The notes under the pieces are model-generated. The model worked only from the letters and a program-made list of their open reading frames with translations. It did not search any database and was not told the DNA's origin. Made by a program: the position numbers and the translations under genes. A stretch of 64,000 nucleotides of DNA. Source: JBKQHQ01 sp052148715 (lineage in GTDB: Bacteria; Pseudomonadota; Alphaproteobacteria; Rhizobiales; Xanthobacteraceae). This document shows positions 26,456 to 35,451 of the stretch, one piece after another. The DNA is taken from contig JBKQHQ010000096.1 in NCBI GenBank assembly GCA_052148715.1, positions 1 through 64,000 of the forward strand, in the 5' to 3' direction. Every line of letters begins with the position of its first letter. Position 1 is the stretch's first letter.

Positions 26456-27700
26456 TCAAACCGGCAGCGGTTGCCGGCGTAGCGCGAGCCAGGCGAGCAG
26501 CGCGCCGGCAAGGATCACCACGGGGAAGACCATCTGGTTGACCGCGGTCCAACCGACGCTCACGAGCAGCAGCCCCGAGGCCGCGGAGCCGACCGCCATG
26601 CTGCCGAAGATCAGGAAATCATTGAAGGACTGGACCTTGGTGCACTCCGCCGGCCGATAGCATTCGGTGACCAACGCGGTTGCGCCGATGAAGCCGAAAT
26701 TCCAGCCGACGCCAAGCAGCGCGAGGCCGATCCAGAAATGCCAGAGGGTGACGCCCGTGATATTGATGGCGGCGCTTCCCATCAGCAGGAGGAGGCCGAG
26801 ACCGATGATGCGCTCGACCCCGAAGCGAGCAATGAGCGCGCCGGTGAAGAAGCTCGGCACGTACATGCCGAGCACATGCCACTGCAGCCCGAGCGTCGCG
26901 TCGGTCATCGAATGGTTGCAAGCGACCATGGCGACCGGCGCCGATGTCATCACGAGGTTCATCATCGCGTAGCTTGCGACGCCGCAGACGACGGCGACCA
27001 CGAAACGTGGAGCCCGCGCGATCTCGGCCAGCGGGCGGCTGCTGCCACCGCCCACCCGCACGGTCGGGCGCGGGATTTTCACCAGCATCAGCACCGCAGC
27101 GGCGAGCGCCGCAACCACGGCCTGGCCGACATAGGTGGCGGCGAAAAGATAGGGGGCCCAAAGATCCTTGGTGAAGATCACAAGCTGGGGTCCAAGCACG
27201 CCGGCGAAAACCCCGCCGGCGAGCACCCAGGCGACGGCCTTGGGCCGAAAACTCGGGCTCGCAGTATCGGCCGCGGCAAAGCGGTACGACTGGTGCGCCG
27301 CCGCATAGAGGCCGCAGCAAAACGCCCCAAGCAAGAACAGCCTGAACGATCCGATGCTGACCGCGAGCGCACCGACGAGGCCGCCCAGCACCCCGAAAAA
27401 CGAGCCGATTTGCAGGGCAGCGCGGCGGCCCAACACGCGCGCCGCAGTGCCTATCGGCAACGTACCGATCCACATGCCGACGATCATCAGCGTGATCGGC
27501 AGGGTCGCCATGGCCTTGTCCGGCGCCAGCATCATGCCGATGATGCCGCCCGTCGAGACGATCACCGTGTTGTTGGCGCCGGCCAGCGCCTGCGCGGTCG
27601 CAAGGACGAACGCGTTGCGGCGCGCTAGACGGTCGTCAGATCCCGCCTCGACCGAGGAGAGTCCTGGCGCCGCTTCGACCAGCTCGGCCGCGACCGACAT
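26456..27700 (-). CDS. MFS transporter
   Basis: A 414-residue inner-membrane protein with about 12 hydrophobic segments and the MFS loop GTAARVLGRRAALQIGSFFG after the second or third helix (basic loop motif RVLGRRAAL). Both halves have the usual six-helix pattern with a central charged loop (PRPTVRVGGGSSRPLAEIARAP written partially: PRPTVRVGGG). The segment YAAAHQSYRFAAADTA is typical of the YcaD/hexuronate-unlike MFS_1 drug-proton group. Substrate unknown. It follows thiL by 125 bases on the same strand. Confidence 0.85.
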   Translation of the reverse strand: MSVAAELVEAAPGLSSVEAGSDDRLARRNAFVLATAQALAGANNTVIVSTGGIIGMMLAPDKAMATLPITLMIVGMWIGTLPIGTAARVLGRRAALQIGSFFGVLGGLVGALAVSIGSFRLFLLGAFCCGLYAAAHQSYRFAAADTASPSFRPKAVAWVLAGGVFAGVLGPQLVIFTKDLWAPYLFAATYVGQAVVAALAAAVLMLVKIPRPTVRVGGGSSRPLAEIARAPRFVVAVVCGVASYAMMNLVMTSAPVAMVACNHSMTDATLGLQWHVLGMYVPSFFTGALIARFGVERIIGLGLLLLMGSAAINITGVTLWHFWIGLALLGVGWNFGFIGATALVTECYRPAECTKVQSFNDFLIFGSMAVGSAASGLLLVSVGWTAVNQMVFPVVILAGALLAWLALRRQPLPV

Positions 27701-27825
27701 ATCCGTGCTCCGGAATGGGATACGCTGGAACGTCCATTCTCCTTAGCGCCCGTTTGGGAGATGTCCAGTACTACGGGCGCCGGTCCGACCTGCACGGCTG
27801 GCAATGCCCCCTGCCGGAGCGTCCT

Positions 27826-28842
27826 TCAAAAATGGCTGTACGAGGGGCGTTTGAACGCCAGCAACCGTCCGGAAGCATCGAGAAATCGGGCCGTTTTCCC
27901 GGTGGCCGTCATGCGGCCGATCGCGGTCACCGCGACGCCGGAGGCCTCGGCCGCGCGCCGAAAGGGCTCGAGCGTGTCGGCACCGACCGCGCACAGGATC
28001 TCGTAGTCGTCGCCGCCGGTGAGGATGCACTCGCTGAGGGCAGGCTCGGCGGCAAGGGCGGCGGCTGCCGCCGCCGACAGCGGCACCTGCCCTGCTTCGA
28101 CCTCGGCGCTGACGCCGGAGGCGCGGCACAGCTTGGCGAGGTCACCGGCGAGCCCGTCGGAGATGTCCATCGCCGCCGAAGCGTAAAGCCGGACCGCCTC
28201 GGCGAGCGCGTTGCGCGGCTGCGGCAGCAGATAGCGCGTTGTCAGATGCTCCTTCAGGTCGCTGCTGAGCTTCCAGCGTTGCTCCGCTGCTGCCTCACGC
28301 CGCAGCGTCAGCCCGAGCGCGGCGTCGCCGATGGTCCCGCTCACCAGCACGTAGTCGCCAACCTTGGCACCGCTGCGCCGAACGATTTTTCCGTGCGGCA
28401 GCGTGCCGATGGCGGCAATCGAGACCGTGATCGGACCCGGGGTTCGATCGGTATCGCCGCCGAGCAGCGGACAGCCATAGTGCTCCGCATCCTCGCCAAG
28501 CCCCTTGGCGAAGGCTTGCAGCCAGTCGCCGCCGATGCCCGCAGGGATCGCCAGCGCCAAGAGGAAGCCGGCAGGGCTTGCGCCCTTGGCGGCCAGATCG
28601 GACAGGTTGACCCGCAACGCCTTGCGCGCAATCGCGTCGGGCGGGTCCTCGGCAAAAAAATGGACGCCGCAGATGATGGGATCGGTTTTCAGAACGAGAT
28701 CGTACCCGGCGGGCGGGGTGAGGATCGCGGCGTCGTCGCTCAGACCAAACGCCCCCGGATCACGCGCCAACGGCTTGAAATACCGGGCGATGATGCGGTC
28801 TTCCGCGGACTCTTCGGATGCATCAATGTCGCCTGGGGTCAT
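27826..28842 (-). CDS. thiL: Thiamine-monophosphate kinase
   Basis: Phosphorylates thiamine monophosphate to the active diphosphate. The 338-residue protein shows LSDDAAIL, LKTDPIICGVHF, the ATP site of the AIR-synthase fold (VNLSDLAAKGA) and MDISDGLAGDL, all conserved ThiL motifs. ATG at 28842 is preceded by GGAGG at five bases; a TTG at 28881 overlapping the nusB stop is an alternative but adds a non-conserved 13-residue leader. Order nusB-thiL is conserved in rhizobia. Confidence 0.95.
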   Translation of the reverse strand: MTPGDIDASEESAEDRIIARYFKPLARDPGAFGLSDDAAILTPPAGYDLVLKTDPIICGVHFFAEDPPDAIARKALRVNLSDLAAKGASPAGFLLALAIPAGIGGDWLQAFAKGLGEDAEHYGCPLLGGDTDRTPGPITVSIAAIGTLPHGKIVRRSGAKVGDYVLVSGTIGDAALGLTLRREAAAEQRWKLSSDLKEHLTTRYLLPQPRNALAEAVRLYASAAMDISDGLAGDLAKLCRASGVSAEVEAGQVPLSAAAAAALAAEPALSECILTGGDDYEILCAVGADTLEPFRRAAEASGVAVTAIGRMTATGKTARFLDASGRLLAFKRPSYSHF

Positions 28843-28877
28843 GCAGACCTCCGTGCCGGCGATCAGCTTGCTGCTGG

Positions 28878-29351
28878 TCAAAATTCCGCATCGCGCAGCT
28901 GCCGCGCCAATTGGTCGAGCACGGCATTCACCATGGCCGTCTCGTCGCGATCGACGAAGGCGTTCGCCACGTCGACATATTCGGCAATGACCACGCGCGC
29001 CGGCACATCGCGCCGATGATCGAGCTCGTAGGCGCCGGCGCCCAGCACCGCGCGCATCAGCGCTTCGATGCGCTTGAGCGGCCAGCCGCCGGCGAGTGCC
29101 GCGTCGATCAGGGGATCAAGCTTGCGCTGCTCGCGCACCACGCCACCCACCACGTCGCGAAAAAAGGCGGCCTCGGCCGGCAGATATTCGTTCCCTTCGA
29201 CCTCGCGGCCGATCCAGTTGCTTTCGAACTCGGTGAAGATGTCGTTGATGCCGGTGCCGGCCAACTCCATCTGATAAAGTGCCTGCACTGCGGCAAGCCG
29301 CGCGGCGCCGCGCCGATTGGCCTTTCGCTTTTCAACAGGCGGGGTCGCCAT
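28878..29351 (-). CDS. nusB: Transcription antitermination factor NusB
   Basis: A 157-residue all-helical RNA-binding protein that joins NusE in rRNA antitermination. Seen: RRGAARLAAVQALYQMELAG at the N-terminus and the late helix with ARVVIAEYVDVANAF, the conserved NusB end. It starts three bases after the ribH stop, so the genes are coupled. Confidence 0.95.
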   Translation of the reverse strand: MATPPVEKRKANRRGAARLAAVQALYQMELAGTGINDIFTEFESNWIGREVEGNEYLPAEAAFFRDVVGGVVREQRKLDPLIDAALAGGWPLKRIEALMRAVLGAGAYELDHRRDVPARVVIAEYVDVANAFVDRDETAMVNAVLDQLARQLRDAEF

Positions 29352-29354
29352 GAT

Positions 29355-29843
29355 TCAGACGGCCCGGGCCCGCTTGATCCGCACCATGGTGAGCGCCGCG
29401 CGGGCCGCGTCGCCGCCCTTGTCGAGCTCCTCCTTGCGCGCGCGCGCCAAGGCCTGCGCTTGCGTGTCCACGGTGATGATGCCGTTGCCGAGCGGCAGCC
29501 GCCGCGCGACGGATAGCTCCATCAGGCCCTTCGCCGACTGCATGGAGACGATCTCGAAGTGAATCGTATCGCCACGGATGACGCAGCCAAGCGCCACCGC
29601 GCCGTCATAGGGCCGCTGCCGCCGCTCGGCGGCGTCGACCGCAATGGCGATGGCCGCCGGGATCTCGAGCGAGCCCGGAACGGTGACGCGGTCCCATTCG
29701 GCGCCGGCGGCATCGAGCACACGGCCGGCCCCGTCCAGCAAAGCGTCGGCGATGTCATCGTAGAAGCGCGCCTCGACCACCAGGATGCGCGCGCCGGCAA
29801 GGTCCTCGAACGTGTCGTTAGCGCCGCGCCGTGGCTCGGCCAT
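29355..29843 (-). CDS. ribH: 6,7-dimethyl-8-ribityllumazine synthase
   Basis: Penultimate step of riboflavin synthesis. The 162-residue subunit shows ILVVEARFYDDIADALLDGA, VPGSLEIPAAI and ALGCVIRGDTIHFEIV, with the catalytic His in DTIHFEIV. It normally follows ribE in this block, but here a dienelactone hydrolase on the other strand separates them. No FMN riboswitch is visible upstream. Coupled with nusB and thiL. Confidence 0.96.
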   Translation of the reverse strand: MAEPRRGANDTFEDLAGARILVVEARFYDDIADALLDGAGRVLDAAGAEWDRVTVPGSLEIPAAIAIAVDAAERRQRPYDGAVALGCVIRGDTIHFEIVSMQSAKGLMELSVARRLPLGNGIITVDTQAQALARARKEELDKGGDAARAALTMVRIKRARAV

Positions 29844-29889
29844 TCGTCATCTCCGCTGCGCGCGGTCCTAGCAAGGCGGTCGGCGGCGA

Positions 29890-29907
29890 ACAAGCGAGCT
29901 CGCTTGT
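29890..29907. promoter_or_regulatory. Perfect 18-base palindrome between divergent ribH and hydrolase genes
   Basis: ACAAGCGAGCTCGCTTGT is its own reverse complement. It lies in the 147-base region between ribH (minus) and the dienelactone hydrolase (plus), with partial outer symmetry (GGCGGCGA against TCGCTCGCC). It could be an operator for either gene, or a hairpin in both leaders. Confidence 0.45.
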
Positions 29908-29990
29908 CGCTCGCCGGCGCTACCGTAGGGCGGGTCGCAGGGCTGGAGGCGTCGCACCCGTGCCATAAAGTGACGCGCATCATCCAACGC

Positions 29991-30734
29991 ATGCAGGTCA
30001 CGGGCGGCCGGCGTGATCGGAGTATCGAAGTCGTGCCCGACCTCACTATCGACACGCCACACCACAAGCTGGCGGCGTATGTGGCCGCGCCGCTCGGCGC
30101 CGGACGATGGCCCGGCGTAGTGGTTATTCACGACGTCGTCGGCATGTCCCCAGACCTGCGCCGTCACGCCGATTGGCTCGCCGCATCCGGCTACGTTGCG
30201 GCCGCTCCGGATCTCTATTCGTGGGGCGGGAAGCCGCGATGCCTGGTATCCACCTTCCGCGACCTTGCCGCGCGCCGCGGCACGGCGTTTGACGACATCG
30301 AGGCGCTGCGCACCTGGCTCGCGGGACGGCCCGACTGCACGGGAAAGGTCGGGATCATCGGCTTCTGCATGGGCGGCGCGTTCGCGCTCTACTCGGCATC
30401 GGGCCACGGCTTTGCCGTATCAAGCGTGAACTATGGCCCGGTGCCCAAGGATGTCGACGCGATCGTCAAGGGCGCCTGCCCGATCATCGGCAGCTTCGGC
30501 GCCAAGGACCGCACGACGCGCGGCGCCGCCGTGCGCCTCGAGCAGGCCCTCGCTCGGCAGGGCATCGATCATGACGTCAAGGAATATCCCGACGCCGGGC
30601 ACTCGTTCTTCAACAATCACGATTCGCGCATATACGGGGTGTTCGGGCCGCTGGTCGGCGCCTTCTATCATGAGCCCACCGAAGCGGACGCCCGGCAGCG
30701 CATTCTGAAATTCTTTGCGCGCCATCTCGCCTGA
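29991..30734 (+). CDS. Dienelactone hydrolase family protein
   Basis: A 247-residue alpha/beta-hydrolase. The dienelactone-hydrolase triad is seen as Cys126 in GFCMGGA, Asp173 in GAKDRT and His204 in DAGHSFF. Substrates in the family range from dienelactones of chlorocatechol breakdown to unrelated esters; no pathway partners are here. The start is uncertain: ATG at 29991 is used, and a GTG at 30036 (VPDLTIDTP) would also give a complete domain. It lies on the plus strand between ribH and ribE, breaking the riboflavin cluster, and may be a late insertion. Confidence 0.85.
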   Translation: MQVTGGRRDRSIEVVPDLTIDTPHHKLAAYVAAPLGAGRWPGVVVIHDVVGMSPDLRRHADWLAASGYVAAAPDLYSWGGKPRCLVSTFRDLAARRGTAFDDIEALRTWLAGRPDCTGKVGIIGFCMGGAFALYSASGHGFAVSSVNYGPVPKDVDAIVKGACPIIGSFGAKDRTTRGAAVRLEQALARQGIDHDVKEYPDAGHSFFNNHDSRIYGVFGPLVGAFYHEPTEADARQRILKFFARHLA

Positions 30735-30785
30735 GCGCGAACCTTCGTGAGGCCCTCGGCGGGCTGGCGTTCCACGCGCCTGGCG

Positions 30786-31391
30786 CTATCGGCTTTCCAG
30801 CAGCCGCGCGGCGTAGCGGGCCATGAGGTCGACTTCGAGGTTCACCGCATCCCGTTGGCGCAGCGCACCCAGCGTCGTGACCTTGAGCGTGTGCGGGATG
30901 ATCAGCACCGAAAACACGTCGCCTTCGACCGCATTCACGGTCAGCGAAACCCCGTCGAGCGCGACCGATCCCTTGGGGGCGATGAAACGCGCGAGCGCCG
31001 GCGTCGCGCGGAGTGAAAACCGCGCCATATCGGTCAGATCCTCGCGGGCGGCCACAGTGGCGAGCCCATCGACGTGGCCGGTGACGAGATGGCCGCCGAG
31101 CTCGTCGCCGATGCGCAGCGAGCGCTCGAGGTTGATGCGCGTTCCGGGCTGCCAGCCGACCGCGCTGGTGACGTCGAGGGTCTCGGCCGCGAGATCGGCG
31201 GCAAACCAAGCGCGGCTGCCATCCCGTCCCGTCTCGACGACGGTGAGGCAGATGCCGGAGCAGGCGATCGAAGCGCCGTCGGCAATCGAAGCCGGGTCAA
31301 AGCTGCAAGCGATCTTGACCCGCGACAGCCCCGCTGCCCGCGGCTCGACCGCGAGCAACTCTCCAACATCCGTCACAATACCGGTGAACAT
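30786..31391 (-). CDS. ribE: Riboflavin synthase alpha chain
   Basis: Final step: dismutates two lumazines to riboflavin. The 201-residue protein shows the two-barrel repeat, starting MFTGIVTDVGEL and repeating at LGGHLVTGHVDGL; DGVSLTVNAVEGD is the second-barrel site and GICLTVVE the first. ATG at 31391 is clear; the longer in-frame reading of 136 residues is antisense to ribD. It follows ribD by 41 bases. Confidence 0.96.
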   Translation of the reverse strand: MFTGIVTDVGELLAVEPRAAGLSRVKIACSFDPASIADGASIACSGICLTVVETGRDGSRAWFAADLAAETLDVTSAVGWQPGTRINLERSLRIGDELGGHLVTGHVDGLATVAAREDLTDMARFSLRATPALARFIAPKGSVALDGVSLTVNAVEGDVFSVLIIPHTLKVTTLGALRQRDAVNLEVDLMARYAARLLESR

Positions 31392-31432
31392 CGGGTTCCG
31401 TTTCAGTTCGTGCCCCGCGACCCATCCATAGC

Positions 31433-32560
31433 TCAGGCCCGCTCGAACAGTTTTAGCCGATCCGCGCCCAAGCTCTCCTCGCTGCGCATAACCAAACGCT
31501 GCGAATGCGTGAGCGCCGCAAGCGGCAGCCCCTCCAATGCGTCGACGCCGTCGCTCCCGACCGCATTCGGCGACCGGAAGAGAGCCGCCGCGTCGACCAA
31601 GTCGGCTGCGACAAAAGCGGCTGCGATTTTTGCGCCGCCCTCGACCATGAGGCGGGTGATCCCGCGCTCGGCAAGATGCTTTAGCACGCCGGACAGATCG
31701 AGCCCGCCGGCAGCACCGGCGACGCGGATCACCTCCACTCCTTGCGCCTGCAAGGCCCGCTCCGCGGCGGGTGGCGCCGCCAGCGTGGTGAACACCCACA
31801 ACGGCGTCGCGCAGGCGCTACGCACGAGCTGGGCGTCGAGCGGCAGCATGAGACTGCTGTCGAGAACAACCCGCACCGGCGAGCGCTGCGCCATTCCGGG
31901 CAAACGGCAGGTCAGCAGGGGATCATCCGCCAAAGCCGTGCCGATGCCGATCAGGACCGCGTCGTGCATCGCCCGTATCAAGTGCACGCGCGCGCTCGCT
32001 GGCTCACCGGTGATTTTCACCGGCTTGCGACCGGCAAGCCCGACTTTGCCGTCGGCCGAGATCGCGAGCTTGAGCGTGACATGCGGCCTCCCGTCGACGA
32101 CGCGGCGGATGTGACCCGCGTGCGCCCGGCGCGCCGCCTCGGCGCCGATCCCGACATCGACCGCGATGCCATGCGCGCGCAGCCGTTCGTGGCCCTCACC
32201 GCCCACTTCCGGATTGGGATCCTCAAGCGCCGATACGACGCGTGCGACCCCCGCTGCGACGATGGCATCGGCGCAAGGGGGGGTTTTTCCGTGATGCGAG
32301 CAGGGCTCGAGCGTGACGTAAAGCGTGGCGCCGCGGGCGGCCGCGCCGGCGTGACGCAGCGCCTCGGTCTCGGCATGCGGGCGGCCGCCGCGCTGCGTCC
32401 AGCCGCGCCCGACGATCAGCTGGCCGCGCTCGCTCGATTGAACCAGCACGGCGCCGACCGCCGGATTGGGCCAAGTCTGCCCCAAGCTGCGGCGCCCAAG
32501 CGAAAGCGCGAGCGCCATGAAGCGAGCGTCCTCGGGAGCATCGGGATTGGTGTTGTTCAT
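31433..32560 (-). CDS. ribD: Bifunctional riboflavin biosynthesis deaminase/reductase
   Basis: Two steps of riboflavin synthesis in one protein of 375 residues. The N-terminal deaminase holds zinc by His62, Cys87 and Cys96 (GGRPHAETEA, EPCSHHGKTPPCADAI) with Glu64 as catalytic acid. The C-terminal reductase has the DSSLMLPLD strand and MVEGGAKIAAAFV motif. It follows the LOG gene by 15 bases and is coupled with ribE. No FMN riboswitch is seen in the 15-base gap. Confidence 0.96.
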   Translation of the reverse strand: MNNTNPDAPEDARFMALALSLGRRSLGQTWPNPAVGAVLVQSSERGQLIVGRGWTQRGGRPHAETEALRHAGAAARGATLYVTLEPCSHHGKTPPCADAIVAAGVARVVSALEDPNPEVGGEGHERLRAHGIAVDVGIGAEAARRAHAGHIRRVVDGRPHVTLKLAISADGKVGLAGRKPVKITGEPASARVHLIRAMHDAVLIGIGTALADDPLLTCRLPGMAQRSPVRVVLDSSLMLPLDAQLVRSACATPLWVFTTLAAPPAAERALQAQGVEVIRVAGAAGGLDLSGVLKHLAERGITRLMVEGGAKIAAAFVAADLVDAAALFRSPNAVGSDGVDALEGLPLAALTHSQRLVMRSEESLGADRLKLFERA

Positions 32561-32575
32561 GGCCCCGATATCGCC

Positions 32576-33400
32576 CTACGGCGCCGATGGCCGGTCGATC
32601 GTGAGGCCGCTCTTCACGATGCAGTCCCACGCCGCCTCGGCGCCGGCCGCATAAGAAAAAAGATCGAGCTCGGCGCGATCGATCATTCCCTGGTCCGCCA
32701 GTGTGTCGAAATTGATGACTTGCTCCCAATACTTCTTGTCGACCAAAACAACCGGCACGCGCGGCGACTTGTGCGTCTGAATGAGCGTGAGCAGCTCGAA
32801 CAGTTCGTCGAGCGTCCCGAACCCGCCGGGAAAGACGACCAAGGCGCTCGCCCGCATCGCGAAGTGCATCTTGCGGACGGCGAAGTAGTGGAACCGGAAG
32901 GTCAGATCGGGGGTGGTGTAGGCATTCGGCTCCTGCTCGTGCGGGAGCGCGATGTTGAAGCCGATCGACGGCGCGCCCGCATCGAGCGCGCCGCGGTTCG
33001 CGGCCTCCATGATGCCGGGTCCGCCGCCGGTTGCGATGACGTTATCGCGAACCCCGTGACTCGTGAGCAAGGCGCCGCCACGCTCCGAGGCGATGCGGCC
33101 GAACTTGCGCGCCTCCTCGTACCAGATTCCTGATTGTTGGCCGGGACGCGGGACGGCGCGGTGCGGCAGCGGCGCGCTCGAGTGTGCGGGATCGGCGCTG
33201 CCACCGGGCAATACCCGCGCGCTGCCGAAGACGACGATGACCGAGCGGATGAACCAAGCTTGCAGCCGCTCCTCGACCTTTTCGTATTCGAGCTGCAGGC
33301 GCACGCCGCGCATGGAATCGCCGAGCAAGAAGTCGGGATCGAGCGCGGCGAGGCGATAGGCCGGCGAGCTCTTCTGCGCGGTGTTGTCTTTCACATCCAT
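32576..33400 (-). CDS. LOG family (TIGR00730-type) nucleotide phosphoribohydrolase
   Basis: A 274-residue Rossmann-fold protein of the lysine-decarboxylase-like LOG family. The two family motifs are GGGPGIMEAANRGA (residues 126-139) and PGGFGTLDELFE (191-202), the latter being the catalytic PGGxGTxxE. Known members cleave cytokinin or AMP ribotides. About 50 residues before the core and an insert around PLPHRAVPRPGQ make it the longer LOG type. It lies between nrdR and ribD, as in other rhizobia. Confidence 0.88.
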   Translation of the reverse strand: MDVKDNTAQKSSPAYRLAALDPDFLLGDSMRGVRLQLEYEKVEERLQAWFIRSVIVVFGSARVLPGGSADPAHSSAPLPHRAVPRPGQQSGIWYEEARKFGRIASERGGALLTSHGVRDNVIATGGGPGIMEAANRGALDAGAPSIGFNIALPHEQEPNAYTTPDLTFRFHYFAVRKMHFAMRASALVVFPGGFGTLDELFELLTLIQTHKSPRVPVVLVDKKYWEQVINFDTLADQGMIDRAELDLFSYAAGAEAAWDCIVKSGLTIDRPSAP

Positions 33401-33423
33401 GGGAGCTGGGCTTCAGACTCGCC

Positions 33424-33900
33424 TCACTTACGGACGCCGGCGGCGGTCTCCTCCGCCGACAACTCGTCGAGCACAGCCTCGAAATCCTTGGCCTCGCGAA
33501 AGTTGCGATAGACCGAAGCGAAGCGGACATAGGCCACGTCGTCAAGCGCCCGCAGATGCTCCATGACGAGCTCGCCGATGGTCTCGGAGGAGATCTCGTT
33601 CTCGCCCTGGCTCTCGAGCTCGCGCACCATCTTCGACACCGCCTGCTCGACCCGCTCCGGGTCGACCGGACGCTTGCGCAGCGCGATCTGCACCGAGCGC
33701 ATCAGCTTGTCACGGTCGAACGGCACGTGCCTGCCATTGCGTTTGATCACCGAGAGCTCGCGCAGCTGCACCCGCTCGAAGGTGGTGAAGCGGAAATTGC
33801 AGGCCAGACACAAACGCCGGCGTCGGATCACGGCGGAGTCTTCGGTCGGGCGCGAGTCCTTGACCTGCGTATCAAGGCTGCTGCAGTTCGGACAGCGCAT
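33424..33900 (-). CDS. nrdR: Transcriptional repressor NrdR
   Basis: Senses dATP/ATP and represses ribonucleotide reductase genes. The 158-residue protein begins with a zinc ribbon (Cys3, Cys6, Cys31, Cys34 in MRCPNC...CLAC) and continues as an ATP-cone (VIKRNGRHVPFDRDKL, RKRPVDPERVEQAV). ATG at 33900 is the family start; the longer frame is antisense to the end of glyA. It starts 14 bases after the glyA stop, the standard glyA-nrdR order. Confidence 0.96.
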   Translation of the reverse strand: MRCPNCSSLDTQVKDSRPTEDSAVIRRRRLCLACNFRFTTFERVQLRELSVIKRNGRHVPFDRDKLMRSVQIALRKRPVDPERVEQAVSKMVRELESQGENEISSETIGELVMEHLRALDDVAYVRFASVYRNFREAKDFEAVLDELSAEETAAGVRK

Positions 33901-33914
33901 GCCCCCGTCTCCGG

Positions 33915-35225
33915 TCAGCCCCGATAGATGGGAAAACGAGCAACGAGCCGCGACACCTTTTCGCGCACGGCCGTTTCGACGAGCGTGTCGGCGTCGACGC
34001 CTTTTTGCGACAGCACGTCGAGCACCTCGACGATGAGCTCGCCCACCTGGCGAAACTCGGCAATGCCGAAGCCGCGCGTGGTGCACGCCGGCGATCCGAG
34101 GCGCACCCCCGAGGTCACCGCGGGCTTTTCCGGGTCGTAGGGGATGCCGTTCTTGTTGCAGGTGATGTGGGCGCGTCCAAGCGCGGCTTCGGCGACCTTG
34201 CCGGTCAGGCGTTTCGGCCGTAGATCGACCAGCATCAGATGCGTGTCGGTGCCGCCGGAGACGATATCGAGCCCTCCGGCCTTCAGCGTCTCGGCCAGCG
34301 CCTTGGCATTCTCCACCACGTGCTTGGCGTAAAGCTTAAAGGCCGGGCGCAGCGCTTCGCCGAACGCCACTGCCTTGCCGGCGATCACGTGCATCAGCGG
34401 GCCGCCCTGCAAACCGGGAAAAACCGCCGAATTGATCTTCTTCGCCACGTCCTCGTCGTTGGTCAAAACAAAGCCGCCGCGCGGACCGCGCAGCGTCTTG
34501 TGGGTGGTGGAGGTCACGACGTGAGCGTGCGGGAACGGGCTTGGATGCACGCCGCCGGCGACGAGCCCGGCAAAATGCGCCATATCCACCATCAGATAGG
34601 CGCCGACCTCGTCGGCGATCTGCCGAAAGGCGCGAAAATCGATGACGCGCGGATAAGCCGACCCGCCGGCGATGATCAGCTTCGGCCGATGCTCGCGCGC
34701 CAGCCGTCCGACCTCGTCGAGGTCGATCGCCTGGTCGTCGCGCCGCACCCCATAGGGAACGACCTTGAACCACTTGCCGGACATGTTCACCGGCGACCCG
34801 TGGGTGAGGTGCCCTCCGGCCGCCAGGTTGAGACCCATGAAGGTGTCGCCGGGCTGCATCAGCGCCATGAAGGTCGCGGCGTTGGCCGAGGCCCCGGAAT
34901 GCGGCTGCACATTGGCGAAGCCGCAGCCGAATAGCCGCTTGACCCGTTCGACCGCCAAGCTCTCGACGACGTCGACGAACTGGCATCCGCCGTAATAACG
35001 CCGACCGGGTAGGCCTTCCGCGTATTTGTTGGTCAGGACCGAGCCCTGCGCCTCGAGCACCGCCTGGCTGACGAAGTTTTCCGACGCGATCAGCTCGATC
35101 TCATCGCGCTGCCGGCCAAGCTCGAGCCCGATCGCCTGCGCAATTTCCGGATCGGTTTGCGCAAGGCCGGCGGTAAACAGCGTCTCCGCCGCGGGGCGGG
35201 CAGATGATGGATCGGTGATGGACAT
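33915..35225 (-). CDS. glyA: Serine hydroxymethyltransferase
   Basis: PLP enzyme that makes glycine and methylene-tetrahydrofolate from serine. The 436-residue protein has the PLP lysine Lys243 in TTHKTLRGPRGG, and conserved IELIASENFVS and NKYAEGLPGRRYYGG. It is the first gene of the run glyA-nrdR-LOG-ribD-ribE. A 226-base gap separates it from the transpeptidase gene upstream, where its promoter should lie. Confidence 0.97.
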   Translation of the reverse strand: MSITDPSSARPAAETLFTAGLAQTDPEIAQAIGLELGRQRDEIELIASENFVSQAVLEAQGSVLTNKYAEGLPGRRYYGGCQFVDVVESLAVERVKRLFGCGFANVQPHSGASANAATFMALMQPGDTFMGLNLAAGGHLTHGSPVNMSGKWFKVVPYGVRRDDQAIDLDEVGRLAREHRPKLIIAGGSAYPRVIDFRAFRQIADEVGAYLMVDMAHFAGLVAGGVHPSPFPHAHVVTSTTHKTLRGPRGGFVLTNDEDVAKKINSAVFPGLQGGPLMHVIAGKAVAFGEALRPAFKLYAKHVVENAKALAETLKAGGLDIVSGGTDTHLMLVDLRPKRLTGKVAEAALGRAHITCNKNGIPYDPEKPAVTSGVRLGSPACTTRGFGIAEFRQVGELIVEVLDVLSQKGVDADTLVETAVREKVSRLVARFPIYRG

Positions 35226-35451
35226 CTGTATTCCTTGTGATCCGGGCGCGCGGCGCCGGCGTTACGCTCGCGCCAAGGGGCGAAACCGAGGGACAACGGA
35301 TCGGCTGGCGATTAGCACAACCGCCGCGCAGCGCCAAGCTCTGGTGCCTTGAGCAGCCGGCGGCCCGCAATATCTAGCGCATACTCCGGCGAGACTGACC
35401 GGACCCGCGGGTAGATGCCGGCTGGCCGATAAGCGCATTCCACCGAGATCG

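Noticed and set aside
29844..32576. FMN riboswitch near the riboflavin genes
   Set aside because: The gaps before ribD and ribE are too short and the region before ribH lacks the conserved RFN elements.
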